The notes beneath the pieces were generated by a model, which had not been told where the DNA came from, made no database searches, and saw only the letters and a list, made by a program, of their open reading frames with translations. Source: Gammaproteobacteria bacterium (lineage in GTDB: Bacteria > Pseudomonadota > Gammaproteobacteria > GCA-001735895). Taken from it: DNA of 5,211 nucleotides. This document shows, piece after piece, positions 1-5,211 of this stretch (its first letter is position 1; each line of letters opens with the position of its first letter). The stretch spans positions 1 through 5,211 of the forward strand of contig QNFD01000220.1 in assembly GCA_003645435.1 (NCBI GenBank), read 5' to 3'. The translations under genes were made by a program, and so were the position numbers.

Positions 1-284
1 GCAAAGACCAGAAGTACCAGTGTAATCAGCGCGAAATGGAACACCATTAAGGGCCAGTTGCTTTTAAGAATGCGCCGGGTTGCCAGTGCCAGCAGAAAAT
101 TAATTATTAACAGCGATGACGGCACCGTGATCAACCAGATTCGCCCCTCGAGAGCGATCTGGTAGTAAGTGATGATCGATAGCGTCAGTACTACCAGTAA
201 AAAAAGCGTAACCTGGTTGGATGCAAATAGACGGATTAACGCATTCGGGCTAACGCTGTTACGGTGGGTTTTCGCAGTTTTCAC
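1..284 (-). CDS. ResB/Ccs1-like cytochrome c biogenesis membrane protein, N-terminal part (3' end outside window)
   Basis: The visible 94 residues run from a GTG start at 284-282 to the window edge with no stop. After a basic, soluble N-terminus (KTAKTHRNS) come three hydrophobic stretches: about residues 24-41, 49-68 and 77 onward. A short loop (ALEGRIW) separates the first two and a basic loop (ATRRILKSNW) the last two. This pattern, with a histidine in the third stretch (H83, in LMVFHFAL), resembles the start of ResB (Ccs1/CcsB). ResB works with CcsA in System II to carry haem across the inner membrane and attach it to CXXCH apocytochromes. H83 may match the known transmembrane haem-ligand histidine of that family, which is inference. 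The GTG lies inside the eleven-haem gene (26-base overlap), implying translational coupling and a shared job. A ccsA-like gene is expected further left. The alternative is an unrelated polytopic membrane protein; without the periplasmic domain the family call is moderate. Confidence 0.66.
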   Translation of the reverse strand, partial: MKTAKTHRNSVSPNALIRLFASNQVTLFLLVVLTLSIITYYQIALEGRIWLITVPSSLLIINFLLALATRRILKSNWPLMVFHFALITLVLLVF

Positions 285-2643
285 TACTGTCTCTCATCCA
301 GTCCCGGCCGTTTTCACCGTTACCCGGGGAGCCTGCCGAACCGCAATCGCTATCCCGCCAGGTGCCACTGGAGCGGAAGTTCCTGATCTTTAGGAGTGCA
401 TTATTGTAATAAGGTCCATTGGTATATCCCGCCTCGGTATTGTTCCTCACCTGGGTTCCGGCAGGTAATCCTGCTTCCGGCCCAACATCATTCAAGTTAA
501 CCAGGAAGGCTTTATTCTTCCAGCCATGGGGCACCGAAACATGACACCAGCTACAGCGCAGATTGCCGATCTTATCAGCGTGAAAGGAATGAAGATTACT
601 ATCTTTGTTACCGCCAAAACCACTATTACCGCCACTATCTGTCGCATACCGCGTATAGTCATGGCACTTGAAACATAAATCATTGGAGTTTCCTGTCCCC
701 GTATTCCGGTCCCAGTTTCCTTTGAGGATAAAATTATTGGTCGAACCATGCGGTCCCCAGGGATTTCCATTCTCCCCACCCGATGGAGCGGAAGTGCCCA
801 GGCCGGTATTCGAACCATGACAATCCGAACAATACATCCTCTGATTTCCTACATCGCCACCACCGCTCCAGGGTGACTCCCAGTTTGCAGCATTGGTGTT
901 ACGCACGGCATTAGTACGGCCCGTGCGGCCGATGACCGGGTGCCAGGAGCGATGATTATTGGTGGAGTAGGAAGACGCCGCACCCGAATCGAAAGTCGTA
1001 ACCTCTCCTCTATGGCTGGCGGGCGCCTGGAACTCGATAGCCTGGTTGGTGTAATCGGTAACATCGTTAGTGCCGAACAGGGTATTACCACCGGTATCTC
1101 CGAGCACAGGTGGATTCACTCCGTAGGCGTAATCAGAGTGGCACTTCAGGCAAATCTGGTACTCGCGCGTCACATAGGTGCTAACGACGAGAGTACTGGC
1201 TCCACTGCCCCCGTCACCACTTTTGATAATATAACTGATCGGCAAGTTGTTCGGATCAAAACTATTAGATCCGTATACCGGTTCGATACCCCAGGAGCCG
1301 CGTAAAACGCCGGATGCAATATTGGTATGCCCGGTGCTATGATCATGTGTACCCGCCTGCGTAGTGCCAGTGCCATTGAACAAACGGTTCTTGATAACAC
1401 GATGGGGGTTGTGACAATCGGTACATTCGACGTGACGGTTACTCAGGTTAAAATTGGCATTGTCTTCAATCATATCGGCATCCTGGATATCATGAATTTC
1501 GTTTAACGCCTGCTGATCAGTAGTAGTGATCGGCATATGGGTTAGGCCGGTGGTGAAATCACTTTCTACATTAGGCACTTCAAAGCTCCCTCCACCCTGG
1601 CCAACGAGTACCCCACCATCCGCTGAATGACAGGTATAACATGCTTCTTCGAGGGCCGCATTGCCCCCGGTTTTGGGGACAGAAAGACTGTCGGTACCTT
1701 CTCTCAACAAACGACGGGTTCCCTGAACCGCATGCGTATCATGACAATTCAGACAACTGGCTTCCCAGACCCGGGTATTGGCCGGAAACTCGCGCAGATT
1801 TGCCGCGGCAGTAGTATAGATTTCATTCGCTGAAGCAGGGTCGGCATGTGCAGAAGTCGACCAGGCTGTTCCCAGTTTGTCATGACAGGCAATGCAGTTA
1901 ATATCGTTAGCTTCATTAAAATTACCACCAACCGGAAAGCCTTGCTGGAAGCGATGCAGGCGTAAAAATTTGATATTTTGAGCGATATCGGTGTCGCGAA
2001 TATGCGGATCGTGGCAACTGGTGCACTGCACCTGATTATTTTCGAGTGGCACCACCGGAGTCGTTCCTGGTGCGCGATTGCCAATATGGGTTTCCAGATT
2101 CGGATCACGCAATTCCCCATCGGTATTAGCGAGCGTACTATCGTAAGTAAAGGAAATTGGATGATCATTACCGAGATCGGTGCCGAGCTTGCGGGTGAAT
2201 CCGGTCGAATCACCGTGGCCTGAGGGCATCACACCACCAGCACCTGTGCCGCTCATGTTAATCGTCACATTGGTCTGTGCGTTCAACACGTTGACCGAAC
2301 CCAGCGCAATAGTCCCATCGTGACATGATAAACACAGCTTAGAACTACCCCCAGGTGTTGCCGCTATGTCATTGGCATCGATAGAATTGGAAGTATAGGG
2401 AGTATAGGTCGCTCCTGACGCCTGTCGATTCCACAAAGGGGCATTGGGCAGGGCTTCAGCCTGGTGCGGCGTATGGCAGAAGACGCAAATTTGGCTTTCC
2501 GAGACGGCGGTAACACTACCCGGGCTGCTAGTCGATAAATTATGCCGGGTGCTAGCAATATCAGAAATGCGCTCGGCATTGAGCGAAAAACTCACCATCA
2601 GCATCGAACCAAGCAAACTATTCAGGAAAACCCTGCAAGGCAA
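259..2643 (-). CDS. Exported undecahaem (11 x CXXCH) c-type cytochrome
   Basis: This 794-residue protein (counted from the TTG at 2643) has eleven CXXCH haem-attachment sites, with first Cys at 53, 104, 207, 250, 297, 335, 407, 498, 605, 657 and 697. Several continue as CXXCHxPH or CXXCHxxH (CHTPH 56-60, CHDPH 210-214, CHDTH 300-304, CHNPH 410-414), the paired-CXXCH style of multihaem cytochromes. At least twenty further His residues are available as distal ligands, so bis-His haems are possible throughout. Residues 5-23 form a Sec signal core ending in LNA before ERISD. The mature start, around RHNLS and then CVFCHTPH, is typical of large exported cytochromes. Haem-free stretches rich in Gly, Ser, Thr and Asn separate the sites. 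A 94-residue tail after the last haem holds two lone Cys (767, 790). The likely role is long-range electron transfer at or beyond the outer membrane. The upstream gene is a propeller lipoprotein and the downstream gene is ResB-like. The start is uncertain: TTG at 2643 has no clear ribosome site, and ATT at 2670 is better placed. I cannot assign a named orthologue. Confidence 0.93.
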   Translation of the reverse strand: MPCRVFLNSLLGSMLMVSFSLNAERISDIASTRHNLSTSSPGSVTAVSESQICVFCHTPHQAEALPNAPLWNRQASGATYTPYTSNSIDANDIAATPGGSSKLCLSCHDGTIALGSVNVLNAQTNVTINMSGTGAGGVMPSGHGDSTGFTRKLGTDLGNDHPISFTYDSTLANTDGELRDPNLETHIGNRAPGTTPVVPLENNQVQCTSCHDPHIRDTDIAQNIKFLRLHRFQQGFPVGGNFNEANDINCIACHDKLGTAWSTSAHADPASANEIYTTAAANLREFPANTRVWEASCLNCHDTHAVQGTRRLLREGTDSLSVPKTGGNAALEEACYTCHSADGGVLVGQGGGSFEVPNVESDFTTGLTHMPITTTDQQALNEIHDIQDADMIEDNANFNLSNRHVECTDCHNPHRVIKNRLFNGTGTTQAGTHDHSTGHTNIASGVLRGSWGIEPVYGSNSFDPNNLPISYIIKSGDGGSGASTLVVSTYVTREYQICLKCHSDYAYGVNPPVLGDTGGNTLFGTNDVTDYTNQAIEFQAPASHRGEVTTFDSGAASSYSTNNHRSWHPVIGRTGRTNAVRNTNAANWESPWSGGGDVGNQRMYCSDCHGSNTGLGTSAPSGGENGNPWGPHGSTNNFILKGNWDRNTGTGNSNDLCFKCHDYTRYATDSGGNSGFGGNKDSNLHSFHADKIGNLRCSWCHVSVPHGWKNKAFLVNLNDVGPEAGLPAGTQVRNNTEAGYTNGPYYNNALLKIRNFRSSGTWRDSDCGSAGSPGNGENGRDWMRDSSENCENPP
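290..295 (-). promoter_or_regulatory. Ribosome binding site for the ResB-like gene
   Basis: The minus strand reads GAGAGA, then five bases, then the GTG at 284-282. It lies inside the last codons of the eleven-haem gene. The in-frame TGA at 296-294 rules out an earlier start, so GTG at 284 is the first possible one. Confidence 0.5.
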
Positions 2644-2671
2644 CGGCGATATTTGTCTGAATTTTCGAATC

Positions 2672-3778
2672 TTAATTACCCCCCAGATACTGAAACACGG
2701 ATATGCGCCTGTTCAGCATATCTGACACGAAAATTCTATCATTACTATCCACCCACAACCCGGTGGGTTGGGAGAATTGCCCCGCTTCGAATCCGGATCC
2801 GCCCAGCGACATCAACAGATTCCCATCAGGGTTATAAACAATCACATGGTCATAATAACTTTCAGATACGTATATATTTCCATCAGAATCCAGCGCTACC
2901 CCTTTCGGTCGGGACAAATTACCCACGTACAACCCCCGTTGGCCGAGGGTTTGCAAGTATTGGCCAGTATCATCGAAAATCTGTATTCGCGCATTTAGCG
3001 AGTCACCCACGTAGAGTTTATCCTGGCGATAAGTTATAAATGTTGGATGATTCAATTCGCCCTCATTGCTACCGGATTTACCCCATATATCAATCAATTC
3101 CCCGTTAACATCAAATACCTTGATGTTGTCATCGGCGGTGTCGCTAACGAATATTCGATCGGCAGCGGGATCATAGGTGATACCGGTAGGCCGATTCAAC
3201 ACCCCCTTGCCGATGGTGTTAATCAATTCACCGTTATCATTTAACTGATATACCAGGGATAACTCCGAGTCCGTCACCCAGATAGAGTTTACCGCATTCA
3301 TCACCCCAACCGGGCTCAGAAAGGGAATATTCAGGCTAGTTTCGTTCCAGATGAAGAATTCACCTGCTCTCTCATCAAAAACAAAAATTGCCTGCCACCC
3401 CGTATCGGCCACATAAATCCTGCCATTGTTATCCGAGGAAATTTGTTGAGGCTGAACCAGATTAAGCACAGAAACTTTTTCTTCATCGACACCGGCGAGA
3501 GCTGCAAAAAAACCAGACCATGCGTTTCTATTCTGACTGATAGTCGTGGAATTGGATTCACCGTACAAGTGACCAATAAATGCATATCTCGGAACTGCCG
3601 GTGGCGATGGCCAGAGGATTATGTCGGGATTACTGGAACCGTACCCGGGCATTTGAAACGGGTATTTGACAGACACAGTACTACAGCCTGAAAACAGCAA
3701 AAAAATTATCAACCCCAGGCAACTGCGACGCATCACCGTAACGGTAATCATGTGAGACAGGCACCGCGAGATTACCAC
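2672..3778 (-). CDS. Six-bladed NHL-repeat beta-propeller lipoprotein
   Basis: The 368-residue product begins with a lipoprotein signal: MRRSC, a hydrophobic run, then LLFSGC, with Cys32 as the lipidated residue. The +2 residue is Ser, not Asp, which fits sorting to the outer membrane. After a linker with WPSPPAVPRYAF (56-67) come six NHL-type repeats at roughly 106-135, 152-190, 194-233, 242-279, 288-326 and 335-366. They show the recurring pattern hxxPxGI...D..IYVSD....I.VF..NGE....G, clearest as RPTGITYD/IFVSDTADDNIKVFD and QPTGLWVD/IFVSDMLNRRISVF. Such propellers usually act as binding platforms and have no catalytic signature here. In this operon a scaffold or assembly role for the cytochromes is the natural inference. 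No CXXCH is present. The chosen GTG at 3778 overlaps the previous stop by seven bases and has a G6 tract eight bases upstream. ATG at 3751 or 3733 are alternatives; 3733 puts the lipid Cys at residue 17. The lipoprotein and propeller calls are strong; the partner is unknown. Confidence 0.92.
   Translation of the reverse strand: MVISRCLSHMITVTVMRRSCLGLIIFLLFSGCSTVSVKYPFQMPGYGSSNPDIILWPSPPAVPRYAFIGHLYGESNSTTISQNRNAWSGFFAALAGVDEEKVSVLNLVQPQQISSDNNGRIYVADTGWQAIFVFDERAGEFFIWNETSLNIPFLSPVGVMNAVNSIWVTDSELSLVYQLNDNGELINTIGKGVLNRPTGITYDPAADRIFVSDTADDNIKVFDVNGELIDIWGKSGSNEGELNHPTFITYRQDKLYVGDSLNARIQIFDDTGQYLQTLGQRGLYVGNLSRPKGVALDSDGNIYVSESYYDHVIVYNPDGNLLMSLGGSGFEAGQFSQPTGLWVDSNDRIFVSDMLNRRISVFQYLGGN
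2679..2684 (-). promoter_or_regulatory. G6 tract, candidate ribosome binding site for the eleven-haem gene
   Basis: The minus strand reads GGGGGG, then eight bases (TAATTAAG), then ATT at 2670-2668. It lies in the last codons of the propeller gene, whose TAA is at 2674-2672, one base before that ATT. A G-run can pair with the CCUCC anti-Shine-Dalgarno through one G-U. Use of this ATT would give a signal peptide n-region with RKFR, which suits Sec export. No ATG, GTG, CTG or TTG occurs between the in-frame TGA further upstream and the TTG at 2643. Confidence 0.35.
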
Positions 3779-4188
3779 CTGCCTGGCCCCCCGGTTTGAT
3801 TACTGCCACGGATACCCGTCTTCAACCCGGGCTTGCCCGAATGGCAGAGATCGCATCTATCCACGCCCCAGGCAACCTCACCATTGTGGCACATACCACA
3901 ATACTGCCCGTCAATGATTCCCCCCATGGAAATATTGTTGGAACCAACCCGCATTTCAAATCTCAACTCGCTGTGACAAACCTTGCAGCGAAAGCGGATG
4001 CGATGGAACCAATGGGGATAAATCACCGGACGCACTCCATTTTTTTCGGAAAGCTGATTGAGCACCACATCAGCATACTCGGCTGTCGCATAAAAGCTAA
4101 GACCGAAGCTCAACACGATGAAAAGCATGACAAAAGCTTTACCACTGAATGAATAATTTATGCTTTTTGTAAACATCCTGGTTCTCAT
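3772..4188 (-). CDS. Small periplasmic triheme c7-type cytochrome
   Basis: This 138-residue protein has an N-terminal Sec signal (hydrophobic core about 18-33, likely cleavage after ATA at 34-36, before EYAD). A single trihaem domain follows, with CXXCH at 68-72 (CKVCH), 97-101 (CGMCH) and 112-116 (CDLCH). The preceding PHWFH (His59, His62) matches the PHxxH just before haem 1 in its upstream neighbour, as do the NxIxM and YCGxCH segments, so the two are paralogues. The family is the c(7)-type trihaem cytochromes, which act as small periplasmic electron shuttles. Only two His lie outside the haem motifs, so one haem may have Met88 (in NNISM), another residue or no distal ligand. The C-terminus is short, Gly-rich and cationic (LKTGIRGSN). 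The start is ATG at 4188, 18 bases after the previous stop. ATG at 4176, with GAGA upstream, is an equally good start and keeps the whole signal. Confidence 0.92.
   Translation of the reverse strand: MRTRMFTKSINYSFSGKAFVMLFIVLSFGLSFYATAEYADVVLNQLSEKNGVRPVIYPHWFHRIRFRCKVCHSELRFEMRVGSNNISMGGIIDGQYCGMCHNGEVAWGVDRCDLCHSGKPGLKTGIRGSNQTGGPGRW
3787..3792 (-). promoter_or_regulatory. G6 tract, candidate ribosome binding site for the propeller lipoprotein
   Basis: The minus strand reads GGGGGG, then eight bases (CCAGGCAG), then GTG at 3778-3776. It lies in the final codons of the small trihaem gene (the GG of TGGPGRW). The AGG inside the spacer could also serve. This favours the GTG over the ATG codons at 3751 and 3733, neither of which has a well-spaced purine tract. 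Confidence 0.4.
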
Positions 4189-4206
4189 CGATTATTGCTA
4201 TCTGGT

Positions 4207-4755
4207 TTAACGGCCAGTATTGGGTTGCACTCCAGGTTTACCGAGGAAGGTCCTTCTTACGACACTGTGACAACGATTACATTCAGTCAACGGAAATGCA
4301 ACCGCGCCATGGCATTGGCCGCAGTAATTGCCGGACAAAATAGCAAGCATATTGATTGGATTGGCATCAACTTCCTTGATAAATATCTTGTCGTGGCAGT
4401 TACTACAGTCCAGCCATTCGGTATGCGGACGATGCGGAAACAATACCAGCGGCATTTCACCGGTCCGTTCCATGATGATATCCATATCGATTACTTCGAT
4501 TTTGGTATCCGGATAGATATTAGTACGAGGTTCGATATATCCCTGCTTTAATGCCTGGTTCCATAACACCTTATTACCCACGCTGTCAGGTGGTAGTTGT
4601 GACAGTGCTTCCGCGGGTTCCTGTAACATTTCAATTGCAGGGTTGGCAGGGTCGTGCAAGCCGTCATCTTTCAGCGGCTTCCAGTTTCGTTCGGCGCTCT
4701 GCAAGCCAGATGAAATGAGTAACAGCGTTAGACAAATGCAGTATTTGATATTCAT
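4207..4755 (-). CDS. Periplasmic triheme c7-type cytochrome with N-terminal extension
   Basis: From ATG at 4755 the product is 182 residues. Numbering here counts from the TTG at 4764, three residues earlier. The Sec signal (NIKYCICLTLLLISSGLQSA) is followed by a mature start at ERNWKP. Residues 30-100 form an extension with no haem, including a DGLHDPANPAIEMLQ segment, and then the trihaem domain follows: PHRPH (111, 114), CSNCH (120-124), NPINM (Met139), CGQCH (148-152) and CNRCH (162-166). His37 in the extension could be the third distal ligand, giving three for three haems, unlike the shorter paralogue next door. The role is periplasmic electron carriage between an inner-membrane donor or acceptor and the larger cytochrome, inferred from family and operon. 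ATG at 4755 was preferred to the TTG because it has GAGG just upstream (4762-4759) and starts five bases after the previous stop. Cys9 and Cys11 lie in the signal and are unlikely to be lipidated. Confidence 0.92.
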   Translation of the reverse strand: MNIKYCICLTLLLISSGLQSAERNWKPLKDDGLHDPANPAIEMLQEPAEALSQLPPDSVGNKVLWNQALKQGYIEPRTNIYPDTKIEVIDMDIIMERTGEMPLVLFPHRPHTEWLDCSNCHDKIFIKEVDANPINMLAILSGNYCGQCHGAVAFPLTECNRCHSVVRRTFLGKPGVQPNTGR

Positions 4756-4760
4756 GAGCC

Positions 4761-5211
4761 TCAACCCGGAATATAAATACCGGCACTGCGAATCGCGCGC
4801 ACCAGTTGCTTGGTCGATTGTTCGAGCAAGTCGATGGCTATTTCATAAGCGCCGTCTCCGGCATAGGCGTCTGCCTGTTGGCGCAATACCTTTGCCTCCG
4901 CAACAAATTTAGTGACTTGCGTTTTGCTGTAATCCGACTTTTCTTTTCCCTCAACCAGCAGTCGAATCAGCATATTATGGGTATCATTTCGATCGATTTC
5001 ATAATCATACTCCTCTTCTTTTGTTTCAAATTGCAGTGACCGTACCAGGGTTTGCCCGGACCTGATGGACTCGATAGATACCTTTAGTAAATGGTAAGCC
5101 TTGTCTATTTCGCGACGAGCCTCTGTACTATCACCTTTGCCTAACAATTCATCGGCCCGGGCGATTAACTGGTCTAACTGATTATTGACCTTTTGTTTGC
5201 TGTCGGTTTCA
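4761..5211 (-). CDS. Helical protein of unknown function, C-terminal part (5' end outside window)
   Basis: The frame is open from the window edge (5211) to a TGA at 4763-4761, giving 150 visible residues and no certain start. TTG at 5147 is only an internal Leu, since coding continues upstream with DQLIARADELLGKGD. The sequence is highly charged and rich in Glu, Lys, Arg, Leu and Ala. It has helical-repeat patterns (ADELLGKGDSTEARREIDKAY near the start, ADAYAGDGAYEIAIDLLEQSTK near the end) that look like paired helices of the TPR kind. Between them lies a distinctive block with SGQTLVRSLQF, KEEEYDYEIDR and NDTHNML. The end, LVRAIRSAGIYIPG, is also distinctive. There is no CXXCH, no metal motif and no membrane segment in the visible part. 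It is the first visible gene of the operon, five bases before the trihaem cytochrome, so it may help assemble or dock cytochromes. That is inference, as I do not recognise a named family. Confidence 0.8.
   Translation of the reverse strand, partial: ETDSKQKVNNQLDQLIARADELLGKGDSTEARREIDKAYHLLKVSIESIRSGQTLVRSLQFETKEEEYDYEIDRNDTHNMLIRLLVEGKEKSDYSKTQVTKFVAEAKVLRQQADAYAGDGAYEIAIDLLEQSTKQLVRAIRSAGIYIPG

Noticed and set aside
259..343. Possible twelfth haem site at the C-terminal cysteines of the large cytochrome
   Set aside because: Cys767 and Cys790 are not in a CX(n)CH arrangement; neither is followed by His.
940..1305. 121-codon plus-strand frame
   Set aside because: It is antisense to the eleven-haem gene with no supporting signal.
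1749..2213. 154-codon minus-strand frame inside the eleven-haem gene
   Set aside because: It is out of frame with a gene carrying regular CXXCH motifs and has no motif of its own.
2542..3039. 165-codon open frame on the plus strand
   Set aside because: It lies opposite the propeller and cytochrome genes, has no recognisable domain or ribosome site, and its composition is that of an antisense shadow.
4189..4206. Possible promoter or terminator in the longest gap
   Set aside because: The gap is only 18 bases, with no hairpin or -10/-35 pattern. The genes look co-transcribed from a promoter to the right of the window.
3796..4551. Two 118-codon plus-strand frames opposite the trihaem genes
   Set aside because: The minus-strand frames hold haem motifs and signal peptides, so these are shadows.

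Overview
The window is one compact, single-direction gene cluster on the minus strand, read right to left. It encodes c-type cytochromes and helper proteins. Six genes are visible and two run off the ends. In transcription order they are: (1) the 3' part of a soluble-looking, charged helical protein of unknown function (4761 to beyond 5211); (2) a periplasmic triheme c7-type cytochrome (4207-4755); (3) a second, shorter triheme c7-type cytochrome (3772-4188); (4) a lipoprotein carrying a six-bladed NHL beta-propeller (2672-3778); (5) a large exported cytochrome with eleven CXXCH haem sites (259-2643, or to 2670 with an unusual start); (6) the N-terminus of a ResB/Ccs1-type cytochrome c biogenesis membrane protein (1-284, cut by the window edge). 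Junctions are a few bases or overlap. There is no non-coding gap over 20 bases, and I see no internal promoter, terminator, RNA gene, mobile element or CRISPR.

The visible genes add up to 17 covalent haem sites (11 + 3 + 3). Small periplasmic trihaem carriers, a lipid-anchored propeller, a large Gly/Ser/Thr/Asn-rich multihaem protein and a dedicated haem-attachment factor together fit an extracellular or trans-envelope electron transfer module. The direction, outward to an acceptor or inward from a mineral, electrode or partner cell, cannot be read from the sequence. From memory and unverified, an eleven-haem cytochrome with trihaem cytochromes and an NHL protein recalls the undecahaem electron transfer ('Uet') cluster discussed for biocathode bacteria such as 'Candidatus Tenderia electrophaga'. 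I offer that as a hypothesis and assign no gene symbols from it.

The organism is a diderm bacterium: Sec signals on the cytochromes, a lipoprotein whose Ser at +2 fits outer-membrane sorting, and CXXCH cytochromes. A gammaproteobacterium of the chemolithotrophic or electroactive kind is my best guess, but taxonomy is inference. Points worth attention are the G6-N8-start geometry at two gene junctions, one of which implies an ATT start for the eleven-haem protein; the missing third distal histidine in the small trihaem protein; and the System II (ResB) gene tied to the cytochromes.
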